A stretch of 64,000 nucleotides of DNA from Tenggerimyces flavus. Its GTDB lineage: Bacteria; Actinomycetota; Actinomycetes; Propionibacteriales; Actinopolymorphaceae. The notes under the pieces were generated by a model. That model made no database searches, had not been told where the DNA came from, and saw only the letters and a program-made list of their open reading frames with translations. The stretch is from positions 8,223,420 to 8,287,419 of the forward strand of contig NZ_JAFBCM010000001.1 of the NCBI RefSeq assembly GCF_016907715.1, read 5' to 3'. Made by a program: the position numbers and the translations under genes. Positions 1 through 8,638 of this stretch are shown here, in pieces. The stretch's first letter is position 1; the number at the start of each line of letters is the position of its first letter.

Positions 1-771
1 GAGCTCGGCGGACGCGCTGCCCGCGATGACGTTCGCGCGGCCGCCGCCGGCGATCGTGCCGACGTTCGCGAGCGTGGTCCCGTCGTCCGGGATCAGCTTC
101 CGTACGGCGGCCAGCTGGTCGACGAGCTCGTCGATCGCCGACACGCCCTTGTCCGGGTCGAGCGCGGCGTGGGCCTCGCGGCCTTCCACGTTCAGCCGTA
201 CGCGCGTCGAGCCGCGGCGCCCGCTCTTCAACACGCCGCCGGGATGCGGCGACTCGAACCCGAGAACGGCGACGGCACCCGCGAGCTCGGCCTCGACGAC
301 CGCGCGTCCGGTCGGGCTGCCGATCTCCTCGTCCGCGATCACGACGAGTCTTACCTGGCGCGTGAGCGGAATCCCCAACAGGGCAAGGGTCTTCAGCGCG
401 GCTTCGATGACGACGAGACCGCTCTTCATGTCGTACACCCCGGGGCCGGCGATCCGTTCGCCGTCGTCGACGTACGGCAGCCGGCCGATCGGCCACACGG
501 TGTCGTAGTGCCCGACGAGCAACAGGTGCTCGCCGTTGTCGGGTCCCCAGGTCGTGACGAGGTGGTCACCGTTCGCGCTCGGCACGCGCCGCGTCCGGCC
601 GCCGGTGTCGGCGTGCCCGGCGACGACGAGGTCGGCGCAGGCCGCGAGCGCCTCGAGCTCGCGCGTCGGCGACTCGGCGAGCGCGTACGTCCGCACCTGC
701 TCGCGCACGAAGTCGAGCTGGTCGGCGGCGGTCCTGGCGATCTCGGCGAAGGGGAGCACCGGGACATTCAA
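1..771 (-). CDS. M20 family metallopeptidase (N-acyl amino acid deacylase type), 3' end outside window
   Basis: Zinc peptidase of the M20/ArgE-DapE-CPG2 group that hydrolyses an amide bond on an acylated amino acid. Visible motifs are GHYDTV (about residues 87-92), DMKSG (114-118) and DEEIGS (147-152), which carry the usual metal ligands and the catalytic Glu pair. The dimerisation domain follows and the frame runs off the window edge. An in-frame TAG lies directly before TTG 771, so translation starts at TTG 771 or GTG 759; neither has a clear Shine-Dalgarno. It is divergent from a GNAT acyltransferase and an N-succinylamino acid racemase-like gene, which makes an L-N-succinylamino acid desuccinylase role likely (inference). 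Confidence 0.85.
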   Translation of the reverse strand, partial: MNVPVLPFAEIARTAADQLDFVREQVRTYALAESPTRELEALAACADLVVAGHADTGGRTRRVPSANGDHLVTTWGPDNGEHLLLVGHYDTVWPIGRLPYVDDGERIAGPGVYDMKSGLVVIEAALKTLALLGIPLTRQVRLVVIADEEIGSPTGRAVVEAELAGAVAVLGFESPHPGGVLKSGRRGSTRVRLNVEGREAHAALDPDKGVSAIDELVDQLAAVRKLIPDDGTTLANVGTIAGGGRANVIAGSASAEL

Positions 772-881
772 CTAGATACATGGTCGAGCCGGCTCGCTCA
801 GTTACGACTCCGATTTGCGGTCGTTGACCGCCCGACATTGACCGCTACCTCGACGAGCCGGCTCGACTACGCTCGTTGCCG
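772..881. promoter_or_regulatory. Divergent promoter region with paired 12-bp palindromes
   Basis: The 110-bp region between the M20 peptidase and GNAT genes holds two copies of the perfect palindrome CGAGCCGGCTCG (785-796 and 854-865, 69 bp apart) and two direct TTGACCGC repeats (824-831 and 838-845). The palindromes look like operator sites for a dimeric regulator controlling both directions. No regulator gene lies beside them in the window. Confidence 0.5.
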
Positions 882-1652
882 ATGAACGCCTCCGTGACCG
901 TCGTGCCGCTCGACGAACCCGAGCAGCTGCGTACGGCGATCGACCTCTACCGGTCCGTGTTCGAGCTCGAACGGACCGATCCCGCCGTCAGCCCCCGGCT
1001 GCTCGCGTCGCTGCGACTCAACGGTGGTTCGGTGATGGGCGCGTACGACAGCGACCGGCTGGTCGGCTTCGCGTACGGGTTCATCGGCAAGGACCCGAAG
1101 AGCGGCGAGATCTACCACTACTCGCAGACCGCGGCCGTGGACGCCTCGTACCAGGGTCGCGGGATCGGCCGCGCGCTGAAGTACGGGCAGCGCGAGTTCA
1201 TCCTCAGCACCGGAATCACCAAGATGCGTTGGTCGTACGACCCCGTCCGCGCGAGCAACGCGCACTTCAACCTGGACGTGCTCGGCGCCCGCGGCCGCTG
1301 GTTCGTGCCGAACCTCTACGGCCTGGACGACATGGGCCGCGACGCCGGCCATCGCAGCGACCGGCTGATCGTCGAGTGGGACCTCGCCGGCGAGCCCGTC
1401 CCGCCCGCCACGTCGTCGCTGACGAACGTGCCGGCGTGGGGCGAGCTCGTCCGCGACCACGTCGACCTGCTGCTCGGCGTACCGCGGCACTGGTCGAAGG
1501 TCGCGACCGACCACGAGTACGCCGAGCGACTCCGTACGGTGGTGAGCGCCGCGCTCACCGAGGCACTGGCCGACGGGTACGTCGCCACGTCCTGCGTGGT
1601 GGCCGACGACGACACCGCTTACTACCGACTCCGCCCCGCGGGCGCGTTGTAG
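882..1652 (+). CDS. GNAT family N-acyltransferase, probably D-amino acid N-succinyltransferase
   Basis: A 256-residue GNAT protein of the COG3375-like kind. The acyl-CoA pyrophosphate loop QGRGIGRALK is at about residues 91-100, preceded by the strand motif IYHYSQTAAV and followed by MRWSYDPVRASNAHFNLDVL, typical of this subgroup. ATG 882 is preferred over TTG 876. Eleven bases downstream lies an N-acylamino acid racemase-like gene, and upstream on the other strand is an M20 deacylase. In the described D- to L-amino acid conversion pathway (Geobacillus N-succinylamino acid racemase operon) this enzyme transfers succinyl from succinyl-CoA to a D-amino acid. Acyl donor and substrate are inferred from context. 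Confidence 0.85.
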   Translation: MNASVTVVPLDEPEQLRTAIDLYRSVFELERTDPAVSPRLLASLRLNGGSVMGAYDSDRLVGFAYGFIGKDPKSGEIYHYSQTAAVDASYQGRGIGRALKYGQREFILSTGITKMRWSYDPVRASNAHFNLDVLGARGRWFVPNLYGLDDMGRDAGHRSDRLIVEWDLAGEPVPPATSSLTNVPAWGELVRDHVDLLLGVPRHWSKVATDHEYAERLRTVVSAALTEALADGYVATSCVVADDDTAYYRLRPAGAL

Positions 1653-1663
1653 AAGGGAAACCC

Positions 1664-2788
1664 ATGCAGGTCACCTCCGTCGAGGCGTTCCGCGTCGAGC
1701 TGCCGCTGGTGCACGAGTTCGAGACGAGCTCGCACCGCAAGTCGTCGATCGAGCACATCCTCGTCCGCATCGCCGACGCTGACGGCGTGGTCGGCTGGGG
1801 CGAGATCGCGTCGCCGAGCGACCCGTTCTACTCCTCGGAGACGGTCGACACCTGCTGGCTGATCCTGCGCCGCCACCTCGCGCCGGCCCTGCTCGTGCAC
1901 ACCTGGGAGGAGCCCGGCGACGCGTCGCGCGCGTGGGCACGGATCCGCGGGCACAACTTCGCGAAAGCCGGCGTCGACATGGCGTGCTGGGACCTCGCGA
2001 CGCGCGCCTCGGGGGTGTCGCTCGCGTCGGCGTTGGACGGCGAACGTACGTCCGCCGTCGCTGGGGTGAGCCTCGGGATCGAGCCGACCGTCGACGACCT
2101 GCTCACCGAGGTGTCGAAGTACGTCGACGAGGGCTACCGCCGGGTCAAGCTGAAGATCGCGCCGGCGTGGGACGAGGAGCCGTCGCGGGCGGTGCGGGCC
2201 GCGTTCCCGGACCTGATGCTGCAGGTCGACGCGAACGGCGCGTACCGGTACGACGACGCCGACCACCTGCGTTCGCTGCTCGCACTGGACGCCTACGGGC
2301 TGCTGCTCGTCGAGCAGCCGTTCGCGCCTGGCGCGCTGGCCGCGCACGCCCGTTTGCAGGCCCGGCTGCAGACTCCAGTGTGCCTGGACGAGTCGATCGA
2401 CGACCTGGACCAGCTGGACTCGGCGATCGAGCTCGGCGCGGGCAAGATCCTGAACATCAAGACGTCGCGGATGGGCGGGCTCACCGTCGCCCGCCGCGCG
2501 CACGACGCCGCGACGGCCGCGGGCTGGCAGGTGTGGAGCGGCGGCATGCACGAGTTCGGCATCGGCCGGGCGGCGAACGTGGCGCTCGCGAGCCTGCCCG
2601 GGTTCTCGTTGCCCGGCGACCTGTCGGGGTCGGACAAGTACTACGCGCGGGACATCGTCGACCCGCCGATCCGCGCGCACGACGGCGAGGTGCCGGTGCC
2701 GTACGACCGGCCCGGGCTCGGGCACGAGGTGGACGAGGAGTTCGTCCGTTCCCTCGCCTCGGAGACGTTCGTTCTGACCGCGAATTGA
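1664..2788 (+). CDS. Enolase-superfamily N-acyl/N-succinylamino acid racemase (OSBS/NSAR family)
   Basis: A 374-residue protein of the o-succinylbenzoate synthase/N-succinylamino acid racemase family. The catalytic layout is complete: KLK at about 162-164 (acid/base pair), metal ligands D189 (QVDANG), E217 (LVEQPF) and D242 (CLDES), and the opposing lysine K266 (NIKTSRMGG). Start ATG 1664 follows an AGAAGGGA Shine-Dalgarno and sits 11 bp after the GNAT stop. No menaquinone genes are nearby. With the GNAT and M20 genes it fits racemisation of N-succinyl-D-amino acids rather than menaquinone synthesis; a dual OSBS/NSAR activity cannot be excluded. Confidence 0.88.
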   Translation: MQVTSVEAFRVELPLVHEFETSSHRKSSIEHILVRIADADGVVGWGEIASPSDPFYSSETVDTCWLILRRHLAPALLVHTWEEPGDASRAWARIRGHNFAKAGVDMACWDLATRASGVSLASALDGERTSAVAGVSLGIEPTVDDLLTEVSKYVDEGYRRVKLKIAPAWDEEPSRAVRAAFPDLMLQVDANGAYRYDDADHLRSLLALDAYGLLLVEQPFAPGALAAHARLQARLQTPVCLDESIDDLDQLDSAIELGAGKILNIKTSRMGGLTVARRAHDAATAAGWQVWSGGMHEFGIGRAANVALASLPGFSLPGDLSGSDKYYARDIVDPPIRAHDGEVPVPYDRPGLGHEVDEEFVRSLASETFVLTAN

Positions 2789-2884
2789 GTCGTATGTCCG
2801 CGTTTCCCACGTTGTAGAAGTCGACCGACACCGGACTGTCGAAGATCGTTCACCTCGCGGATCTGGCGTAAATTCTCTCCAGCG

Positions 2885-5800
2885 ATGAGACTGCCGCTGT
2901 CATTCTCCTTCGGCGGGAGGTCGATCGTGCCCAAGCGCGTCCGCGCCATGCTGCTCTCCGTCCTGGCGCTTCTGCTCGTGTCCGGCCTGCAGCCCGCCGT
3001 GTCGGTGGCGACCGCGGCGGTCCCCTCCGCGGTCCCGTCGGCCGCCGCCGTACCAGGCGCGATCGAGACGTACGAACGGTCCCGGCCAGTCGCGCCCGGC
3101 GTCACCGTCGAGCAGCTCGAGACGCTCGACGCCCGCGGCTGGCAGCAGGGCAACGCGCTGACGATCGACACCGGCAAGGGCGCGCGGATCGACTACCTGG
3201 GCAACGACTCGTTGACCACGCTCAAGCCGCTGAACGAGACGGCCGACGCCGCCGGCGCGGTCGCGGCGATCAACGGCGACTTCTTCGACATCAACAACTC
3301 CGGCTCGCCGCTCGGCCCGGCTGTCGACGACGGCAAGATCGTCAAGTCGCAGTCGGAGGACCCGTACCGCGTCGTCGGCTTCGACCAGAACGGCCTCGGC
3401 CGCGTCCTCGAGGTGCTGTTCGAGGGCACGGCGACTCTGCCTTCAGGCCCGGTGCGGCTCGATCGGCTGAACAGCCCGCTGCTGAACAAGGACGAGCTCC
3501 AGGCGTTCACCACGCTGTGGGGCTCGTACACGCGGTCCCGTTCGGTGCAGGGCGTGGAACGCGTCGTCGAGGTCACGGTCACCGACGGCATCGTCACCGC
3601 CGTACGCGATGCCGCTGGCGAGGGCGCGATCGCCCCCAACACGACGATCCTGCTTGGGCGCGAGGCGGGCGCCGACACGTTGGCGGCACTCCGGCCCGGC
3701 GACAGGGTCGCGGTGGATCTCGAGCCGCGGCCGTCGGACGGCGGCGCCTTGCACGCGGCGATCGGCGTGCACTCGCTGCTGGTGAAGGACGGCGTGGCGC
3801 AGCCCGTGAACGACGCCGAGTTCGCCGGCCGTACCGGGATCGGTTTCTCCAAGGACGGCAAGAAGATCTTCATCGTCTCGGTCGACAGCGACCGGCAGAC
3901 GCACAGCCGCGGCGCGACCCTGACGGAGATGGGTCGGCTGCTGGCGGCTCGCGGCGCCTGGGTGGGTGTCGAGCTCGACGGTGGCGGCTCGACCACGCTG
4001 GTGACCCGGCTCCCCGGTGCGCCGAAGGTGCAGGTCGACAACACGCCAGGCGACGGCTCCGTGCGGCCGGTCCCGAACGGTCTCGCGGTCATGGGCCCGA
4101 AGGGCAGCGGCAAGCTCGCCGGCTTCTGGGTCGACACCGCCGCCTCGCGCGAAACCGCGGCGAGTGACAGCCCTGTTTCCGGTCACGCGCGTCCGGACCG
4201 GGTGTTCCGGGGGCTGTCCCGGTCGTTGACGGCCACGCCGTACGACGAGGTGTACGGGCCCGTCACCAGATCCGTGCCGATCTCCTGGTCCGCTTCGCGC
4301 GGCTCGGTGAAGAACGGCATCTTCCGCGCGAGCTACGAAGGCCCGACCACCATCACCGCCCGGTCCGGTTCCGCGCGCGGCACGTTGTCGCTCGACGTCC
4401 TCGGGCCGGTGGCACGGCTCGCACCGACGGCGCAGACCGTGAACGTCCCCACCATCAACGCCAGTGGGACCTTCGGGATCGTCGGGTTCGACGCGTTCGG
4501 TACGTCGGCTCCGATCGATCCTTCGGACATCCGGCTGGAGTACGACCACGCGGTGTTCGAGGTCACGCCAGCCGCCGACGGCCGGTTCACCGTGACGCCG
4601 CGCAAGGAGTCCGGCGCTGGACTGGTCACCGCCCGGGTGGGCTCGCGGTCGACCCAGCTCGCGGTGTCGGTCGGGGTCGAGAAGCAGATGTTGGCGACGT
4701 TCGACGACGCGGACAAGTGGACGGTCGGCGTGGCCCGGGCCACAGCTACCGTGAGCAAGGTGCCGGACGGCGAGGACGGCGCGGGGCTGAAGCTCGCGTA
4801 CGACTTCACGCAGACGACGTTGACGCGGAACGCGTACGCGATTCCGCCTGTGCGGTTGGGCGTTCCGGGCCAGGCTCGGTCGTTCGGCGTGTCGATGTAC
4901 GGGTCCGGGAAGGGCGAGTGGACGGCGTTCGGTCTGTACGACGCGACGGGGAAGTTCACCGCTGTGTACGGGCCATACGTGACGTGGTTCGGCTGGCAGA
5001 ACATCGAGCTGGAGGTCCCGGCGGGGCTGCCGCAGCCGGTGACGATCGGTCGGATCTACACGCTGGAGACGAAGGCGGCCGCGCAGTACACGGGCGACGT
5101 GCTGATCGACAACCTGTACGTGAAGGCCGCGCCGGCCGTCTCCGTGCCGCCCGCGGCTCCCGTCGAGGCGTCGTTCGTCCAGACGCAAGCCGACGTTGAC
5201 GGTCGCAAGTGGCGCTTCGCGGTGATGTCGGACGCGCAGTTCGTGGCTCGGGACCCGGATTCGCCACTGGTGCAGGCGGCTCGGCGTACGCTGCGGGAGA
5301 TCAAGGCGGCGCGCCCCGACTTCTTCGTGATCGCCGGCGACTTCGTCGACGAGGCGACCGAGGCGGACTTCCAACTGGCCAAGCGCGTTCTCGATGAAGA
5401 GATCGGGACGTCGCTGCCGTACTACTACGTGCCGGGCAACCACGAGATCATGGGCGCGGCGATCACGAACTTCGAGAAGTACTTCGGCGCGACGAACCGT
5501 TCGTTCAACCACAAGGGCACGAAGTTCATCACGCTGAACTCGTCGGCGGGCACGTTGCGCGGTGGTGGGTTCGATCAGATCGCCATGCTGCGTTCGGCTT
5601 TGGACTCGGCGGCGCGTGACCGTACGGTGAGCTCGGTCGTGCTGATCGAGCACCACCCGCCGCGCGACCCGACGCCGGCGAAGAACAGCCAGCTCGCCGA
5701 TCGGCACGAGGCGGCTCTGCTGGAGGACTGGTTGGCTTCGTTCCAACGCTCCACCGGCAAGGGCGCGCTCTTCGTCGGCGCGCATGTGGGAACGTTCCAT

Positions 5801-6250
5801 GCTTCGAAGGTGGACAACGTGCCGTACCTGGTGAACGGCAACTCCGGCAAGGCACCGGCGACCGACCCGTCCGAGGGCGGGTTCACTGGGTGGACCCTGT
5901 TCGGGGCCGATCTCGTGTCGGCGCCGGAGCAGGCTCGCGCGAAGCGTTTCCCCTTCCAGGGTGGGCCAGACTGGGTGTCGGCGCAGATCCGTCCGCACGT
6001 CGACGAGCTCTCCCTGACCGCTCCGTCGACGCTCGCGGTGGGGTCGTCGGGCGCGGTGAACGCGTCGGTCATGCAGGGTACGCGTTCGGTGCCGGTCGCG
6101 TACCCGGTGAGCGCGGACTGGAAGACGACGTCGAACCTGCGGCTCGACCTCGCGTCAGGCACGGTGCGGGCACTCCGGGCCGGGCCGGCGATGGTGTGGG
6201 TCAAGGTGAACGGCGTGACACGTTCGGTGGCCATCGAGATCACCCGCTAG
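2885..6250 (+). CDS. Secreted phosphodiester glycosidase / calcineurin-like phosphoesterase multidomain protein
   Basis: An 1121-residue exported protein. The N-terminus has a long hydrophobic segment (about 22-45) read as a signal peptide; ATG 2948 is an alternative start closer to it. Next comes a NAGPA/DUF2233-type phosphodiester glycosidase domain with INGDFFD (about 129-135) and ELDGGGSTTLV (about 362-372). A middle part of beta-sandwich-like repeats and a carbohydrate-binding-like stretch follows. The C-terminal third is a metallophosphoesterase: VMSDAQF (about 780), AGDFVDE, PGNHEIMG (about 849-856) and VGAHVGTFH. It probably removes masked sugar phosphates or polymer phosphodiesters outside the cell. 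The substrate is unknown. Confidence 0.85.
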   Translation: MRLPLSFSFGGRSIVPKRVRAMLLSVLALLLVSGLQPAVSVATAAVPSAVPSAAAVPGAIETYERSRPVAPGVTVEQLETLDARGWQQGNALTIDTGKGARIDYLGNDSLTTLKPLNETADAAGAVAAINGDFFDINNSGSPLGPAVDDGKIVKSQSEDPYRVVGFDQNGLGRVLEVLFEGTATLPSGPVRLDRLNSPLLNKDELQAFTTLWGSYTRSRSVQGVERVVEVTVTDGIVTAVRDAAGEGAIAPNTTILLGREAGADTLAALRPGDRVAVDLEPRPSDGGALHAAIGVHSLLVKDGVAQPVNDAEFAGRTGIGFSKDGKKIFIVSVDSDRQTHSRGATLTEMGRLLAARGAWVGVELDGGGSTTLVTRLPGAPKVQVDNTPGDGSVRPVPNGLAVMGPKGSGKLAGFWVDTAASRETAASDSPVSGHARPDRVFRGLSRSLTATPYDEVYGPVTRSVPISWSASRGSVKNGIFRASYEGPTTITARSGSARGTLSLDVLGPVARLAPTAQTVNVPTINASGTFGIVGFDAFGTSAPIDPSDIRLEYDHAVFEVTPAADGRFTVTPRKESGAGLVTARVGSRSTQLAVSVGVEKQMLATFDDADKWTVGVARATATVSKVPDGEDGAGLKLAYDFTQTTLTRNAYAIPPVRLGVPGQARSFGVSMYGSGKGEWTAFGLYDATGKFTAVYGPYVTWFGWQNIELEVPAGLPQPVTIGRIYTLETKAAAQYTGDVLIDNLYVKAAPAVSVPPAAPVEASFVQTQADVDGRKWRFAVMSDAQFVARDPDSPLVQAARRTLREIKAARPDFFVIAGDFVDEATEADFQLAKRVLDEEIGTSLPYYYVPGNHEIMGAAITNFEKYFGATNRSFNHKGTKFITLNSSAGTLRGGGFDQIAMLRSALDSAARDRTVSSVVLIEHHPPRDPTPAKNSQLADRHEAALLEDWLASFQRSTGKGALFVGAHVGTFHASKVDNVPYLVNGNSGKAPATDPSEGGFTGWTLFGADLVSAPEQARAKRFPFQGGPDWVSAQIRPHVDELSLTAPSTLAVGSSGAVNASVMQGTRSVPVAYPVSADWKTTSNLRLDLASGTVRALRAGPAMVWVKVNGVTRSVAIEITR

Positions 6251-6263
6251 GCGAACGGCGGCG

Positions 6264-6294
6264 GGCCTGCCCGAGCTCGGGGCTCGGGCAGGCC
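6264..6294. terminator. Bidirectional hairpin terminator
   Basis: A perfect 13-bp stem (GGCCTGCCCGAGC, 6264-6276, pairing with 6282-6294) with a 5-nt loop lies between two convergent genes, 13 bases after one stop codon and 23 bases before the other. A T-rich stretch (TTTGTTGTTTC) follows on the plus strand, so it can end transcription from the large secreted phosphoesterase gene and, read from the other side, from the facing gene. Confidence 0.8.
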
Positions 6295-6317
6295 TTGCTG
6301 CCGTTTGTTGTTTCTCC

Positions 6318-7265
6318 TTAGCGCGTAGGGATGACGGCTGCCTGGTCAGCGGCGGTCGGCGGGACGAACCACAGCGTGGCGAACGGGAGCCGGTGGACGC
6401 CGACCTCGAGCACGGCGTCGCCGAGCTGCTCGACGTGCCTGGCCGGAGTGCGGTTCAGCTTCCACACCAGGCCGAGCAGGCCTTGCCGCCCGGGCTTGGC
6501 CGGGGTGACGTGGATGACCCGCGACGTTCCGTTGTCGATCGGAGTGAAGGCGGTGAATCCGTCACCAGTGTTGACGATTCGCCAGCCCACCGCCGCTAGC
6601 GTTCGCCGGAAGTTGGCCCGGTCGGAGTCGGACAGCCCGTACACGACGGCCTGGATGTTCTCGACGAGCTTGCTCGGGTCGTACTTGGTCACCAACCCCT
6701 CGCGACGATTGCGCGGGGTGTCCTTACCCGCGTCGGGCACGTACTCCATGTTCCAGACGAACGTGGTCGGCGACGTCTCGGCCCACTTGGGGTTGACGGT
6801 CTTGAACCACGGCACGTTCACGCCGTTGACGTTGCGCGAGATCATGTCGACCGGGCTGACGCCGTCGGCACCGAACTCCCGCGCCCAGCGGGCTTGCACC
6901 GACTCGATGCCGCCGGCCTTCTCGTCGCCGAGCGCCAGGCCCATGAAGTCGGTCCCCAGCCCGAACGTTCCGTCCGGGAAGGCCTCCAGGTAGGTCTCGC
7001 GGCCGTAGACGTACGTGCCGGTGTAGGTCAGGTCCGGCCGTGTGGTGGTGCGGGTCTCGACGGTGCCGAACGTGTCCTTGAGGTACGCGTTGGTCTGGAG
7101 CGCCTTCATCGTGGCCTCGGAGAACAGGCCGTAGGTGTGGTTGAGGTAGACGGGCGCGTTGCCCGCCTCGCTCTCTGGGGCGGCCGACGCTGTCGCCGGG
7201 ATCGCCGTGGCGAGCGCGACGATCGGAAGTGCGATCAGCGCGACTCGGCGAATCAAGCTCAACAT
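6318..7265 (-). CDS. Secreted protein of unknown function (DUF5829-like)
   Basis: A 315-residue protein with a clear signal peptide: basic start, hydrophobic core, and a probable cleavage after the TASA motif at about residue 28. The mature part begins with VYLNHTYGLFSEAT and contains YVYGRETYLEAF and VWNMEYVPDAG. This resembles uncharacterised actinobacterial exported proteins that I associate with DUF5829; the assignment is from memory and tentative. No catalytic motif is recognised. It is convergent with the phosphoesterase gene and shares the hairpin terminator between them. Downstream of the amidohydrolase stop on the same strand, it may have its own promoter or be the upstream member of nothing larger. 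Confidence 0.6.
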   Translation of the reverse strand: MLSLIRRVALIALPIVALATAIPATASAAPESEAGNAPVYLNHTYGLFSEATMKALQTNAYLKDTFGTVETRTTTRPDLTYTGTYVYGRETYLEAFPDGTFGLGTDFMGLALGDEKAGGIESVQARWAREFGADGVSPVDMISRNVNGVNVPWFKTVNPKWAETSPTTFVWNMEYVPDAGKDTPRNRREGLVTKYDPSKLVENIQAVVYGLSDSDRANFRRTLAAVGWRIVNTGDGFTAFTPIDNGTSRVIHVTPAKPGRQGLLGLVWKLNRTPARHVEQLGDAVLEVGVHRLPFATLWFVPPTAADQAAVIPTR

Positions 7266-7292
7266 GCTGGCGAACCTAGCGGCGGGTTCCGC

Positions 7293-8564
7293 TTAGCGTG
7301 GGGTGCCAATCGATTTGGCCAGGTAGGTACCACTCTCGGTCACTCGTTCGACGATCTCTGTCACGTTGTGGTGGGCGATTGCGCCTGCCTGCTTGACGAT
7401 TCTTCCGGCGACGAGAACGGTGTCGACAGCGCTGCGGTCAGCGTTCATCACGATGGCTGCCACTGGGTCGTGGAGTGGGGCCATCGAGAGCGTGTCCGTA
7501 CGCAGCACCATCAGATCCGCCTGCATGCCTGGGCGGAGGGCGCCGACTCGATCGGCGAGTCCCGCCGCTTCGGCGCCGCCGGTGGTGGCCATCCGGAGGA
7601 TCTGCGCGCTGGTGATGCTGGTCTTCGCGCGTTCGAGCGAGTAGGCCACGCGCATCACGCTGAACATGTCGGTCGACGTACTGGTCATCGCGTCCACTGC
7701 CAAGCCGGTGTTGACACCCGCGGCCAGAGCGCGGCCGGTGATCGGTTGGCCGTGTCCCATCTGGGCTTCGACGATCGGGGCGATCGAGAGGCCGCCGCCC
7801 GAGTCGGCGACGGTTTGGAGGGCCTTGTCGGTGAACTGGTTCGCGTGCGCGTACAGGATGTCCGGGCCCAGCAGGTCCTCGTCGCGCAGGAAGTCGATCA
7901 GGTCGTCGCCGTGGGCGTGCACGCTGATCGGTACGCCGAGCTCACGCGCGAGCTGCCACTCGGCACGGGCCACCTCTGGGCTGGAGAAGCCTGGCCCACG
8001 GGCCGCGATGATCAGGGTCACGAGTGGGTCGTCGAGCGTGGCGTGGACGCGCCGAATGTCTGTGGGCATGGGAGTGGAGGCCGCGTCTGGGCCGGCGAGC
8101 GACGGCGATCCGTACCCGAACTGCGCGCGGATGCCGGACGCGCGCAGGGCGTCGATCGCCGCGTCGGTGTGCTCGGGCGTGAGCTGCAGGTGGGACCAGT
8201 CGACGAGTGTGGTGATGCCGCTGTCCAGCGCCTCGACCGCGCCGGCGAGCGTGGCGGCGTGAATGTCCTGCGGGCGGTAGTTCGGGGCGATGGTGTTGAG
8301 GATGCGCTGTAGGTAGCCGCCGAGGGTGTCGTCGGGGTCGATCATCCGGATCGCGGCCTGCCAGGTGTGCCGGTGGGTGTCGACGAAGCCGGGTAGGACG
8401 ATCCGGTGGGTGGCGTCGATGACGGTCACGTCCGAGCCGACGGCGAGGTCGGGGCCGATCTCGGCGATCCGCGTCCCGTCGACGAGCAGGTCCGCCCGAC
8501 GCGGCCGGGTCGGGTCTTCAGCCGGGTCGACGAGCAGGCCGTTCTTCAGCAGCAGAGATGTCAT
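7293..8564 (-). CDS. Metal-dependent amidohydrolase (cytosine deaminase/TrzA-ATZ-like)
   Basis: A 423-residue amidohydrolase-superfamily hydrolase. It has the composite beta-sandwich around a TIM barrel, with the HxH pair in DTHRHTWQ (H64, H66), the VHAHGDD and LYAHANQF metal/catalytic histidines and the late Asp in AVDAMTSTSTDMF. The C-terminal AGLADRVGALRPGMQADLMV motif is typical of deaminase/chlorohydrolase types. ATG 8564 is chosen because AAGG precedes it at good spacing; an upstream start at 8582 is possible. It is divergent from a marR gene 74 bp away, with operator-like repeats between, so MarR control is likely. The substrate is not predictable. Confidence 0.85.
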   Translation of the reverse strand: MTSLLLKNGLLVDPAEDPTRPRRADLLVDGTRIAEIGPDLAVGSDVTVIDATHRIVLPGFVDTHRHTWQAAIRMIDPDDTLGGYLQRILNTIAPNYRPQDIHAATLAGAVEALDSGITTLVDWSHLQLTPEHTDAAIDALRASGIRAQFGYGSPSLAGPDAASTPMPTDIRRVHATLDDPLVTLIIAARGPGFSSPEVARAEWQLARELGVPISVHAHGDDLIDFLRDEDLLGPDILYAHANQFTDKALQTVADSGGGLSIAPIVEAQMGHGQPITGRALAAGVNTGLAVDAMTSTSTDMFSVMRVAYSLERAKTSITSAQILRMATTGGAEAAGLADRVGALRPGMQADLMVLRTDTLSMAPLHDPVAAIVMNADRSAVDTVLVAGRIVKQAGAIAHHNVTEIVERVTESGTYLAKSIGTPR

Positions 8565-8580
8565 GGCGGAAACCTTAGCC

Positions 8581-8613
8581 AAAAGCTTTTCGGAAAGCTA
8601 TTTCGAAAGCTAT
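8581..8613. promoter_or_regulatory. Tandem MarR-type operator in divergent promoter
   Basis: Two nearly palindromic 16-mers overlap in this AT-rich island: AGCTTTTCGGAAAGCT (8584-8599) and AGCTATTTCGAAAGCT (8597-8612). A 9-bp direct repeat GAAAGCTAT recurs 12 bp apart. They lie between the amidohydrolase and marR starts, the expected place for MarR autoregulation and control of the divergent enzyme gene. Confidence 0.65.
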
Positions 8614-8638
8614 CTGCTGAGCAAAGTAAGCTGGAAGC

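Noticed and set aside
2845-2860. GTTCACC as a PHO box before the secreted phosphoesterase gene
   Set aside because: Only a single half-site is present; PhoP sites need direct repeats. No repeats were found upstream of phoX either.
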